Shown here one piece after another: positions 37,929 through 48,003 of a stretch of DNA of 64,000 bases; within the stretch, counting starts at the first letter, position 1, and every line of letters starts with the position of its first letter. The position numbers were made by a program, and so were the translations under genes. The notes under the pieces were generated by a model. The model worked only from the letters and a program-made list of their open reading frames with translations. It made no database searches and was not told the DNA's origin. Source of the stretch: Vibrio hepatarius (lineage in GTDB: Bacteria > Pseudomonadota > Gammaproteobacteria > Enterobacterales > Vibrionaceae); NCBI RefSeq assembly GCF_011806575.1, contig NZ_JAATOO010000016.1, positions 46,986 to 110,985 of the forward strand. Direction: 5' to 3'.

Positions 37929-39272
37929 TTATTCACCCGCCACTTTCATCGATTCCATTAGAATAGAGCCCGTCTGAATTTGTGAGCGAGTTTCTACGTC
38001 GTTGCCAACCGCGACGATCTGCTTAAACATCTCTTTGAGATTACTGGCGATGGTGATTTCAGACACTGGGAACTGGATTTGACCGTTTTCAACCCAGAAG
38101 CCCGCCGCGCCGCGAGAGTAATCACCCGTCACGATATTCACGCCTTGGCCCATCACTTCCGTTACTAGAAGACCGGTGCCAAGTTCTTTCAGCATCTGCT
38201 CAAAGTCTTGTCCTGTCGATTGAATATACCAGTTGTGGATACCACCCGCGTGACCTGTAGGAGTCATGTCCATTTTACGCGCTGCGTAACTGGTTAACAG
38301 ATAGGTCGCCAATACGCCGTCAGTAATGATTTCGCGGTCTTGGGTAAATACGCCTTCACTATCAAACGGACTTGATGCCAAACCACGCAACACGTGTGGA
38401 CGCTCAGAGATATTAAACCACTGTGGCAGGACTTGCTCACCGAGCTGGTCGAGCAAAAATGACGATTTACGGTAAAGGTTACCGCCACTGATCGCCATCA
38501 CAAGGTGGCCAATCAGGCCCGTTGCCACATCAGCAGCAAACATCACTGGATATTTGCCCGTACTCAGTTTTCGCGCATCAAGGCGGCTGACCGTTTTTTC
38601 TGCCGCTTTTAAGCCTACCGTTTCAGGTGTCCACAAATCATCTTTATGGCGTGCAACGGTATAGCTGTAGTCGCGTTCCATTTCGCCGTTAGCCCCTTGA
38701 CCAATCACGCAACAACTGGTGCTGTGTCGGCTCGACGCATAACTGGCTAATAGGCCGTGGCTGTTACCGTAAACTTTTACGCCATAATGGCTATCGTAAC
38801 TGGCTCCATCGCTCTGTTTGATCTTATCGCTGAAAGAGAGGGCTTTCTGCTCAGCAGCAATGGCAATCTGTGCAGCATAGTCGGGATCTGGCGTGTCTGG
38901 ATGGAAAAGGTCCAAATCAGGAATCTCTTTAACCATCAGCTCTTTAGGCGCAGGACCTGCAAACGGGTCTTCTGAGGTGTACTGGGCGATATCCAATGCC
39001 GCTAATACGGTTTGTTGAATTGCTTTCTCACTCAAGTCAGACGTAGACGCGCTGCCTTTACGCTGACCACGGTATACAGTAATACCCAACGCACCATCGC
39101 TGTTAAACTCCACGTTTTCGACTTCGCACATGCGAGTTGAAACACTCAGTCCGGTGGTTTTCGAAATCGCGACTTCTGCACCATCGGATTTCTCTGCGGC
39201 CATTTCAAGCGCTTTGGCTACGGCGGCTTCTAACTCAACACGTTGTTGAGCAACTTGCTGTCTTACGTCCAT
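37929..39272 (-). CDS. pmbA: Metalloprotease-family protein PmbA (TldE)
   Basis: 447 aa, the normal length. TldE/PmbA forms a heterodimer with TldD that degrades peptides such as unfolded CcdA and matures microcin B17; TldE itself lacks the catalytic HExxxH metal site, and none is visible here. Conserved C-terminal [21 protein letters not shown] block is present ([20 protein letters not shown], part). Divergent from yjgA, 110 bp between starts, as in E. coli. Confidence 0.95.
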   Translation of the reverse strand: MDVRQQVAQQRVELEAAVAKALEMAAEKSDGAEVAISKTTGLSVSTRMCEVENVEFNSDGALGITVYRGQRKGSASTSDLSEKAIQQTVLAALDIAQYTSEDPFAGPAPKELMVKEIPDLDLFHPDTPDPDYAAQIAIAAEQKALSFSDKIKQSDGASYDSHYGVKVYGNSHGLLASYASSRHSTSCCVIGQGANGEMERDYSYTVARHKDDLWTPETVGLKAAEKTVSRLDARKLSTGKYPVMFAADVATGLIGHLVMAISGGNLYRKSSFLLDQLGEQVLPQWFNISERPHVLRGLASSPFDSEGVFTQDREIITDGVLATYLLTSYAARKMDMTPTGHAGGIHNWYIQSTGQDFEQMLKELGTGLLVTEVMGQGVNIVTGDYSRGAAGFWVENGQIQFPVSEITIASNLKEMFKQIVAVGNDVETRSQIQTGSILMESMKVAGE

Positions 39273-39382
39273 ATCTAACTTGTTCTATGAGGTCTATGTT
39301 CTCTAGGATAACAAGAATTTCGCTTTCTCCCCACGATTCTTGTTAAAATAGAGAAATAGATTGTTCAAATTAAGGCAGAGAA

Positions 39383-39910
39383 ATGGCACGCAAAAACCAA
39401 AAAGCGCCATGGGAACCAGAAGAAGAGATCATCTGGGTAAGTAAATCCGAGATGAAACGCGACATGGAAGAGCTACAAAAGCTAGGCGAAGAGTTAGTAA
39501 ACCTAAAACCTTCGGTACTGGAAAAGTTTCCATTGAGCGAAGAACTTGCAGACGCAATCAAAGATGCGCAGCGTTTTAAAAACGAAGCCCGTCGTCGTCA
39601 GTTGCAGTTCATCGGTAAACTAATGCGTCATGAAGATCCAGAGCCAATCCAAGCAGCACTGGATAAAGTACGTAATAAACACTCACAGAACACTGCCGTG
39701 CTACACAAACTGGAACAACTGCGCGACCGTGTAGTTGAAGAAGGCGACGCAGCAATCGCAGACGTAATGGAGCTTTATCCGGCAGCAGACCGTCAACGAC
39801 TGCGTCAGCTTGCACGTCAGGCAGCAAAAGAGAAGTCGTCTGGTAAACCAGCGAAAGCGTACCGTGAAATTTTCCAGATACTCAAAGAGTTGAACGACGA
39901 AGAATACTAG
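39383..39910 (+). CDS. yjgA: Ribosome-associated protein YjgA (DarP)
   Basis: 175 aa DUF615 protein. Highly charged, mostly helical; begins [15 protein letters not shown]. In E. coli DarP binds late 50S assembly intermediates and helps organise the 23S rRNA peptidyl-transferase region. AAGG lies upstream of ATG 39383. Ends in a shared terminator with the thi operon. Confidence 0.95.
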   Translation: MARKNQKAPWEPEEEIIWVSKSEMKRDMEELQKLGEELVNLKPSVLEKFPLSEELADAIKDAQRFKNEARRRQLQFIGKLMRHEDPEPIQAALDKVRNKHSQNTAVLHKLEQLRDRVVEEGDAAIADVMELYPAADRQRLRQLARQAAKEKSSGKPAKAYREIFQILKELNDEEY

Positions 39911-39931
39911 TTTTCTCGATCGCTAAAACGA

Positions 39932-39959
39932 AAAAGGCTGGTATCTCTACCAGCCTTTT
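39932..39959. terminator. Bidirectional terminator between yjgA and thiQ
   Basis: Arms AAAAGGCTGGTA and TACCAGCCTTTT, 4-nt loop TCTC. Serves both converging units. Confidence 0.92.
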
Positions 39960-39978
39960 GTTTATCAACAAATTAATC

Positions 39979-40692
39979 CTAAACCGAAAATTCACCCGCA
40001 CGGACAAATTCACTCAGTGCAGGATTTGGATGGTTAACCGTCAACTGCTCAATACGACCCGCGACTTCCACTCGACCACCTGCAACAAAGATAAAATTTG
40101 AAGCAATCGCTTTTGCATCACTGATATGGTGAGTCACCATCACTACGGTAATATTACGCTCTTTGGCGAGTTGCTTGACCAGAGACAGCATCTCTTCACG
40201 CAATATTGGGTCAAGTGCCGAGAACGGCTCATCCAATAACCATACCGGATGCGACTGGACAAAACACCTTGCCAACGCGACACGCTGACGCTGTCCGCCA
40301 GACAAGTGTTCGGGCAAACGGTCAAGATACTCGCTAACACCTACCTGCTTTGCTGCATCTTCAACTTGTCGTTGCTGCTCACGACTTAGCTTCAATCCGG
40401 GTTCCAATCCCAAACCGATGTTTTCTCGCACCGTAAGATGGGCAAATAAGTTGTGCTCCTGAAACAACATCGCAAACGGACGTTGATAAGGCTCTTTACC
40501 CACTACTTCGATGCCATTCGCCGAAATACTGCCTTTTTCAGGTTCGATAAACCCAGCCACCAACGCCAATAAAGTCGACTTACCCGCTCCACTTGGGCCC
40601 ATTAGCGCGACAATTTCACCCTGCGCCACGTGAGCATCAAAGTGAAACAGGTCATTATGGTAGTAGTAATGCACATCACTTAGCGTCAGCAT
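39979..40692 (-). CDS. thiQ: Thiamine/TPP ABC transporter ATPase ThiQ
   Basis: 237 aa. Walker A GPSGAGKST at 32-40, Q-loop in FQEHNLFAH, signature LSGGQRQRV near 129 and Walker B VWLLDEP. Energises uptake of thiamine and its phosphates through ThiP with binding protein ThiB. Overlaps thiP by 17 bp, so it is translationally coupled; whole operon lies behind a TPP riboswitch. Confidence 0.96.
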   Translation of the reverse strand: MLTLSDVHYYYHNDLFHFDAHVAQGEIVALMGPSGAGKSTLLALVAGFIEPEKGSISANGIEVVGKEPYQRPFAMLFQEHNLFAHLTVRENIGLGLEPGLKLSREQQRQVEDAAKQVGVSEYLDRLPEHLSGGQRQRVALARCFVQSHPVWLLDEPFSALDPILREEMLSLVKQLAKERNITVVMVTHHISDAKAIASNFIFVAGGRVEVAGRIEQLTVNHPNPALSEFVRAGEFSV

Positions 40693-42280
40693 AAGTCACC
40701 TTTGAATTCACTTTAAATAGAGTTTCGATCAGCGTAAAACATGCCACGCTAAGCGCCAATAGAGTTACCGACACCACTGCTGCGGCTTCCATTTGATAAC
40801 TGCCCAGCAGTTGGAACAAATACAGCGGTAATGTTCTGAACTCTTGACTACCAAACAAGGCAATCGCGCTTAAGTCACCGATAGCAAACATAAAACTGAT
40901 CGCGAATGCGTGCGCCATTGGCTTTTTCAACGCGCGCCATTCCACCACCCGAAAACGCTGCCAACCTCTGATTCCTAAGCTGGCACAAACATATTGGTAC
41001 TGCTGCTCGATATGCAGCATCGGCTGGGAAAGGGTTTTGATCACGTACGGCAACCCCATCAGACCATTCACCGCGATCACGACGAAAAACGCTAGGCTGA
41101 ACACATCGGTCATACTTCTTAGCAACAAAAACAACCCAGTAGAAACAACCAACCCCGGAGTCACGAGGATGATAGTGCCGATCAATTCAATTTGGTCAGC
41201 GCGCTTTTCCCGATAGGTTAATCGGAGTCTACGGCTGGTGACTAAGATTGCGATACCCGCCAACAAAGCAAACAAACTCGCCAGCGTGGCAACTTTCAGT
41301 GACGCCCACAACGCCGACCAAAATTTGCCGTCACTGAACACGTCAAACGCTTGGCTATTAATGCCGCTGAGTATAACCATGAGCAGCGGAGGCAGGACTA
41401 ATAACGCACTGAACGCAATCCAGCCCCAATCCCAAAGCCTTGAAACCGAGCTATCTTTGACCAGATAGGAGTGGTGCGACATGCTGCCTACACCTACCGA
41501 AATCGGTTTGGCTAAGCGTTGAATTGCCAAGGCCATCAAACCGCACAATAACATTTGCCAAATCGCCAGTAAGGCACCTGCTTGCAAATCAAAATCAAAC
41601 TTTATCGCTTGATAAATAGCCAGCTCAATCGTGGTCGATTTTGGCCCGCCACCCAGCGCCATCACGGTGGCAAAACTAGTGAAGCAGAGCATGAACACCA
41701 AACCACACACATGGGCAAGTTGCTGCTTGAGCCTCGGCCACTCAACCCATTTGAATTTCTGCCAGTGCCCCATCCCTAAATGGGCGCAAAGCTTATGTTG
41801 CTCTTGTGGAATTGCTTCTAGCGACTGGTAAAGCAGACGTGCGGCGTAAGGCAAGTTGAAGAACACGTGTGCCAGTAAGATGCCGTTTAATCCGTAGATC
41901 GAAAACGGCAGTTCACCGCCAAACTGCTTTGCTAGTGAAGAGAGTAAGCCGCTGTTGCCGTAAATCGCCAACAAACCAAACACACCAACCAAAACCGGTA
42001 GCACCAAAGTGGTCGCGAACAGTTTCAGTAGCAAACGTTTACCGGGAAATTCACGACGAGAGAGCGCATGGGCAACCGGGATCGCTAAACCCACACTCAG
42101 CAACGTCGAGAGAAACGACTGATAGAAACTGAACTTAGTGACATGACGATAATAAGGGTCTTGCCAGACCTGCATGATGTTCAGAGATGGCGCTTCGAGC
42201 AGCAAAGCGCCTAAGGCTGAAACAACAAAGGTCGCGATAATCATCGCGACCCATAAGCCTATTTTAGGAGTACTACGCAA
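40676..42280 (-). CDS. thiP: Thiamine/TPP ABC transporter permease ThiP
   Basis: 534 aa duplicated permease with about 12 transmembrane segments and two EAA-type loops (around YQSLEAIPQEQHKLCAHLGM, part, near 150-175 and CASLGIRGWQRF near 430). The start is TTG at 42280 with AAAGG 6 nt upstream; an in-frame stop lies just before it, so no earlier start is possible, and later ATG codons would cut the first helix. 9 bp after thiB. Confidence 0.93.
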   Translation of the reverse strand: MRSTPKIGLWVAMIIATFVVSALGALLLEAPSLNIMQVWQDPYYRHVTKFSFYQSFLSTLLSVGLAIPVAHALSRREFPGKRLLLKLFATTLVLPVLVGVFGLLAIYGNSGLLSSLAKQFGGELPFSIYGLNGILLAHVFFNLPYAARLLYQSLEAIPQEQHKLCAHLGMGHWQKFKWVEWPRLKQQLAHVCGLVFMLCFTSFATVMALGGGPKSTTIELAIYQAIKFDFDLQAGALLAIWQMLLCGLMALAIQRLAKPISVGVGSMSHHSYLVKDSSVSRLWDWGWIAFSALLVLPPLLMVILSGINSQAFDVFSDGKFWSALWASLKVATLASLFALLAGIAILVTSRRLRLTYREKRADQIELIGTIILVTPGLVVSTGLFLLLRSMTDVFSLAFFVVIAVNGLMGLPYVIKTLSQPMLHIEQQYQYVCASLGIRGWQRFRVVEWRALKKPMAHAFAISFMFAIGDLSAIALFGSQEFRTLPLYLFQLLGSYQMEAAAVVSVTLLALSVACFTLIETLFKVNSKVTYADAK

Positions 42281-42289
42281 GGTTAACCT

Positions 42290-43297
42290 TTAGAAAGTAA
42301 GCGCATTTTGCCATTCGCGGATCCATGCTTTACGTTTTTCAGCCACTTCCTCTGCGCTGAAACTCAATGATTTACTTGGTAGAGTCAAAGTATCAAAACC
42401 TTGTGGTAATTTGACCTCAGTCACTGGGTACATCCAGTTGCCAGTTGGCATCACAGACTGGAACTCGTCACTCAAAATAAACGCCATGAACTCATCCGCC
42501 AGTGCTTCGTTTTGCGAGCCTTTCACTTTTGCCGCAACTTCTACTTGGGTGTAATGACCTTCAGCAAAATCCGCCGCTGCAAACTTAGCGTCGTTTTCCG
42601 CAATCAGATGGTAAGCCGGAGAGGTGGTGTAAGACAGAACAAGATCCGATTCGCCTTCAAGGAACATTGAGTACGCTTCTGACCAACCTTTGGTGACTGT
42701 GACAGTTTTAGTCGCCAGTTGTTTCCACGCTTGAGTCACATCATCGCCGTATACCGATTTCATCCACAGCATCAGACCTTGACCCGGTGTTGAAGTACGC
42801 GGATCTTGGTAGATCACTTTTAGGTCATCACGAGATTCAACCAATTCTTTTAGGCTCTTTGGCGGGTTAGCAAGCTTCTCTTTGTTATAAACAAACGCAA
42901 AGTAACCAAAATCGTAAGGTACAAAAGTCTTGTCGTCCCAACCGTTTGGTAGCGTAATCGCTTGAGTATCAACGCTGTGCTCGGCAAGCAATCCGGTTTG
43001 CTTCGCTTCCGCCATCAGGTTGTTATCTAAACCTAAAACGATATCTGCTTTGCTGTTGTCGCCTTCTAGGCGTAAGCGGTTGAGGATAGATACACCATCG
43101 TCCAGCGCGACAAAATTCACATCACAGCCACATTTTGCTTCAAATGCTTTTTCGACGGCAGGACCTGGTCCCCAATCTGCGGCAAACGAATCGTAAGTGT
43201 AAACCGTTAGGGTTTTGTCTGCGGCCAACGCAGAGAATGATGTTAATGTTGCTAGGGCAATCGCGCTGATTGAAATTGTACTTAGAGTGGGTTTCAC
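42290..43297 (-). CDS. thiB: Thiamine/TPP periplasmic binding protein ThiB (TbpA)
   Basis: 335 aa from GTG at 43297 with GGAGAGAG upstream; a longer reading from 43366 would run through the riboswitch leader. Signal peptide VKPTLSTISISAIALATLTS with cleavage after ALA near residue 25. Mature protein begins DKTLTVYTYDSF, the usual start of TbpA, a family I iron/thiamine-type binding protein. First gene of thiBPQ. Confidence 0.95.
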   Translation of the reverse strand: MKPTLSTISISAIALATLTSFSALAADKTLTVYTYDSFAADWGPGPAVEKAFEAKCGCDVNFVALDDGVSILNRLRLEGDNSKADIVLGLDNNLMAEAKQTGLLAEHSVDTQAITLPNGWDDKTFVPYDFGYFAFVYNKEKLANPPKSLKELVESRDDLKVIYQDPRTSTPGQGLMLWMKSVYGDDVTQAWKQLATKTVTVTKGWSEAYSMFLEGESDLVLSYTTSPAYHLIAENDAKFAAADFAEGHYTQVEVAAKVKGSQNEALADEFMAFILSDEFQSVMPTGNWMYPVTEVKLPQGFDTLTLPSKSLSFSAEEVAEKRKAWIREWQNALTF

Positions 43298-43360
43298 TGC
43301 TCGCTCTCTCCGTATTGAGCGGCACAGGCTTGAGGGACAGGGTGGAAATGGATTGTCCAA

Positions 43361-43467
43361 ACTCAATTCCTACGCCAGCATTATCTGGTTCAGGTACACG
43401 GGTCCCGAGCGTCGGCTCGATCTCAGCTTCGCCTATCATTGATAGGATCAATAGCTCCCCGATGAGT
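43361..43467 (-). promoter_or_regulatory. TPP (THI-box) riboswitch upstream of thiB
   Basis: On the minus strand the aptamer runs from 43467 down. P1 pairs ACTCA (43467-43463) with TGAGT (43365-43361). Conserved elements: GGGGAGC, CTGAGA, GACCCG, then ACCTGAACCAGATAATGCTG and GCGTAGGAA. A GGACA/TGTCC hairpin follows, and the thiB GTG is about 64 nt downstream, so TPP probably shuts down translation or transcription of thiBPQ. Confidence 0.95.
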
Positions 43468-43520
43468 ATCGCGGAAATTGTAATCTTTAAATCAGTTGAT
43501 AGCTAGTGTTAACCACAGTG

Positions 43521-44144
43521 TTAACCACGCTGATCATACCCCCACCTTGGCACCAAAGCTTGCTCGATACCCAGATGATCCAAAATACGTGCGACCATAA
43601 AATCGACGAGATCTTCGATCGATTGTGGCTGATGATAAAAACCCGGTGCGGCAGGCATAATGGTGACGCCCATTTGCGATAACTTATGCATGTTCTCTAA
43701 ATGCAGGGTAGAAAACGGGGTTTCACGCACCACCAGCAATAACTGACCACGCTCTTTCATCACCACATCGGCGGCGCGCTCAATCAGGTTGTCTGACATG
43801 CCATGGGCGATTGCTGCTACGCTCCCCGCTGAACATGGGCAAACTACCATTTGTTTTGGCGCCGCAGAGCCAGAAGCGACCGGAGAAAACCAGTCGTCTT
43901 TGCCACACACCGTGAGCTTTTCTGGCTCACAGTTAAGATGCTCAATCAGTGCTTGCTTTGCCGCGTCAGGATTCCCCGGGAGTTTTAAACCGTGTTCTGT
44001 CGCCAGTACCACACGCGCCGCCGATGAAATCAACAGATACACATGATAGTCAGCCGCCAATAAGCACTCTAACAACCGCAAGCCGTAAGGTGCTCCAGAC
44101 GCTCCGGTAAACGCTAATGTGATCGCTTTTTGTTTACTACTCAT
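43521..44144 (-). CDS. ubiX: Flavin prenyltransferase UbiX
   Basis: 207 aa. Makes prenylated FMN, the cofactor of UbiD decarboxylase in ubiquinone synthesis. N-terminal FMN-binding motif [10 protein letters not shown] near residues 12-21, and the conserved [14 protein letters not shown] near 101-114 and APGFYHQP near C-terminus. It is 14 bp after mpl and in the same direction. Confidence 0.96.
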   Translation of the reverse strand: MSSKQKAITLAFTGASGAPYGLRLLECLLAADYHVYLLISSAARVVLATEHGLKLPGNPDAAKQALIEHLNCEPEKLTVCGKDDWFSPVASGSAAPKQMVVCPCSAGSVAAIAHGMSDNLIERAADVVMKERGQLLLVVRETPFSTLHLENMHKLSQMGVTIMPAAPGFYHQPQSIEDLVDFMVARILDHLGIEQALVPRWGYDQRG

Positions 44145-44158
44145 AGTTCTACACTAAA

Positions 44159-45511
44159 TTATTCGGCCAGTTTCGCCAGTAATTTGCCGTGAATACCTTC
44201 AAAACCGCCGTTACTCATTACCAGTATTTGGTCGCCCGCTTTGGCTTCATCCACGATCATTTCAACCAACTTATCGACGTTAGCGGAGAATTTAGCTGGT
44301 TGCGAGCATTGCTCTGCTACCGCTTCGACGGACCAATCAATAGTTTCTGGTTGATAAAGAAATACTTGGTCTGCCGCATTTAGCGAGGCCGCCAAAGTGT
44401 CTTTGTGTACGCCACGTTTCATCGTCGCGCTGCGAGGCTCAAGGACCGCCAGAATCCGTTGCTCGCCAACTTTGTTACGCAAACCACCCAGTGTCAGTTC
44501 AATTGCCGTCGGGTGATGAGCAAAATCGTCATACACGGTGACACCATTTACTTCGCCTTTTAACTCTAGGCGACGTTTGGTGTTAATGAATGAAGCCAAC
44601 GCTTCACACGCAAGATCAGGAGTCACACCCACGTGACGAGCAGCGGCAATCGCCATCAACGCGTTATCAACGTTATGGTCACCGACCAAATCCCACTTGA
44701 CCGTACCGACTTCTTCGCCTTGGAATAGCACTTTAAACTGTGAACCATCCAGCACCAGTTTTTCTGCCTGCCAGTCGCCTTGTTCACCGCTGAACTCAGT
44801 TTCACTCCAACAACCACGCTCGAGTACATCTTGCAGCGCTTTATCTTGCTTAGGCGCCAAGATACGACCATTGCCCGGTACAGTACGCACTAAATGATGA
44901 AATTGGCGCTTGATCGCTTCTAGATCGTCAAAGATATCCGCATGATCGAACTCAAGATTGTTCATCACTAGGGTGCGTGGATGATAATGGACGAACTTAG
45001 AACGCTTATCGAAAAAAGCACTGTCGTATTCGTCCGCTTCAACGACGAAAAACATGCTTTCGCCCAAACGCGCCGACACACCAAAGTTCCCCAGCACTCC
45101 ACCAACGAGGAATCCCGGTTGGTAACCGCACTTCTCCAACACCCAAGCCAGCATGCTTGATGTGGTTGTTTTACCATGCGTTCCCGATACCGCGATAACC
45201 CAGCGGTCGTGTAGCAAAAACTCTTGCAGCCACTGCGGGCCGGAAGTGTAACGCAGGTTGGAATTCAGCACGTGCTCAACACACGGGTTGCCACGACTCA
45301 TTGCGTTACCAATCACGACAAGATCTGGGGCAGGGTCAAGCTGTGACGGGTCAAAACCTTCTATAATTTCAATACCTTGAGATTCGAGCAACGTGCTCAT
45401 CGGTGGATAAACATTGGCGTCACTGCCCGTCACTTTGTGTCCAAGCTGACGAGCCAAAACTGCGGCACCACCCATAAATGTGCCGCAAATCCCTAAGATA
45501 TGAATATGCAT
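44159..45511 (-). CDS. mpl: UDP-N-acetylmuramate:L-Ala-gamma-D-Glu-meso-DAP ligase
   Basis: 450 aa Mur-ligase-family enzyme that re-attaches recycled cell-wall tripeptide to UDP-MurNAc. ATP loop GTHGKTTTSSML near residue 110, the central FDHADIFDD and C-terminal DDFAHHPTAI segments are visible. N-terminal MHIHILGICGTFMGG is the UDP-binding Rossmann start. Divergent from fbp, as in E. coli where mpl and fbp also adjoin. Confidence 0.96.
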   Translation of the reverse strand: MHIHILGICGTFMGGAAVLARQLGHKVTGSDANVYPPMSTLLESQGIEIIEGFDPSQLDPAPDLVVIGNAMSRGNPCVEHVLNSNLRYTSGPQWLQEFLLHDRWVIAVSGTHGKTTTSSMLAWVLEKCGYQPGFLVGGVLGNFGVSARLGESMFFVVEADEYDSAFFDKRSKFVHYHPRTLVMNNLEFDHADIFDDLEAIKRQFHHLVRTVPGNGRILAPKQDKALQDVLERGCWSETEFSGEQGDWQAEKLVLDGSQFKVLFQGEEVGTVKWDLVGDHNVDNALMAIAAARHVGVTPDLACEALASFINTKRRLELKGEVNGVTVYDDFAHHPTAIELTLGGLRNKVGEQRILAVLEPRSATMKRGVHKDTLAASLNAADQVFLYQPETIDWSVEAVAEQCSQPAKFSANVDKLVEMIVDEAKAGDQILVMSNGGFEGIHGKLLAKLAE

Positions 45512-46839
<1,328 letters not shown>

Positions 46840-46852
46840 TTCACTCGACCTT

Positions 46853-46878
46853 AAAAGGCGCTCATTGAGCGCCTTTTT
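46853..46878 (+). terminator. Intrinsic terminator after fbp
   Basis: Stem AAAAGGCGCTC / GAGCGCCTTTT with loop ATT and a T-run of five. Confidence 0.92.
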
Positions 46879-47024
46879 CGTATTTTCTTGAGCTATATCG
46901 TGCCTTTCTCGTTTACATAAAACCGAGTTTAGCAGTAAGGTATTTTGGTTAAAATTTCAGCCCATATAACTCCAACTGCTGTGTAAAATTGGTATTGGGG
47001 TATAAAACAAAAAGGAACTTTAAA

Positions 47025-47552
47025 ATGAGCTTAAACAACGTACCAGCAGGCAAATCACTTCCTGATGATATCTACGTGGTTATCGAGATCCCTGCGAATG
47101 CGGACCCAATCAAATACGAAGTCGACAAAGATTCCGGTGCGGTATTTGTAGACCGTTTTATGTCTGCACCCATGTTCTACCCTTGTAACTACGGCTATGT
47201 AAACCACACGTTGTCACTCGATGGTGACCCGGTCGACGTACTGGTTCCAACGCCTCACCCTCTAATGCCAGGTTCAGTAATTCGTTGTCGTCCCGTTGGC
47301 GTACTGAAGATGACCGACGAATCAGGTGAAGACGCGAAAGTGGTCGCAGTACCACACACCAAGCTGAGCAAAGAATACGACCACATCAATGACGTCGATG
47401 ACCTACCAGAGCTGCTTAAAGCACAAATCACCCACTTCTTCGAGCGCTACAAAGAGCTAGAAGCGGGTAAATGGGTTAAGGTCGATGGTTGGGAAGATGC
47501 CGAGTCAGCACGTAAAGAAATCCTTGAGTCTTACGAACGCGCTCAACAATAA
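47025..47552 (+). CDS. ppa: Inorganic pyrophosphatase (family I)
   Basis: 175 aa from ATG 47025 (MSLNNVPAG) with AAAGGA upstream; a 12-codon upstream extension lacks support. Hydrolyses PPi and so pulls biosynthetic reactions forward. Catalytic signature DGDPVDVLV at 66-74 with metal-binding D66, D68 and D71. Usual length for the bacterial hexameric enzyme. Confidence 0.98.
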   Translation: MSLNNVPAGKSLPDDIYVVIEIPANADPIKYEVDKDSGAVFVDRFMSAPMFYPCNYGYVNHTLSLDGDPVDVLVPTPHPLMPGSVIRCRPVGVLKMTDESGEDAKVVAVPHTKLSKEYDHINDVDDLPELLKAQITHFFERYKELEAGKWVKVDGWEDAESARKEILESYERAQQ

Positions 47553-47571
47553 TCGCTTTTAACAAAGACGA

Positions 47572-47600
47572 AAAAAGAGCCAGCATTGCTGGCTCTTTTT
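47572..47600. terminator. Terminator between ppa and ytfP
   Basis: Arms AAAAAGAGCCAGC and GCTGGCTCTTTTT, loop ATT. Lies between convergent genes and works in both directions. Confidence 0.93.
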
Positions 47601-47613
47601 CATTGAACTGGCA

Positions 47614-47961
47614 CTAGATACGTTGACACCAATCTCCGGATGAGACCAAGACATCTAGCTGACTACTATCTTGGTACATATAGATCCACGCTTCGCCAAA
47701 CGGGGTATCAATACGCTCACGGCGATATTCCACCGGGACGTCTTCCAACACATCGATGCGTGCTAAAGTCTCATCGTCGATTAAGTACACTTCCCCTTGG
47801 ATCGAGCTATGCCCTTCAATCACCGCTGGGTGAGAACCTAAATCGTAAAGCGAATACTGAGGTAAGGTTTCATGCCTGCCCAAGAATTCTGAATTGATTA
47901 AGAATTCTTGGTTGCTCTCACCTTTTCGCAAAGTGCCATAAACAAATAACAAATGCTGCAT
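47614..47961 (-). CDS. ytfP: Gamma-glutamylcyclotransferase-fold protein YtfP
   Basis: 115 aa AIG2/GGCT-like protein. N-terminal substrate-loop motif VYGTLRKGESN at 7-17; a conserved acidic residue in the DVPVEYRRERI region near 76 could be the catalytic acid. The E. coli YtfP substrate is not established. Lies 42 bp after tamB on the same strand, as in E. coli. Confidence 0.9.
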   Translation of the reverse strand: MQHLLFVYGTLRKGESNQEFLINSEFLGRHETLPQYSLYDLGSHPAVIEGHSSIQGEVYLIDDETLARIDVLEDVPVEYRRERIDTPFGEAWIYMYQDSSQLDVLVSSGDWCQRI

Positions 47962-48003
47962 AGTCTTCCTTGAACCTACCTCAGTTGAAGTTGTTAAGTC
48001 GCC

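Noticed and set aside
43215..43506. Plus-strand frames overlapping the thiB leader
   Set aside because: They lie across the TPP riboswitch and thiB signal peptide with no ribosome-binding site.
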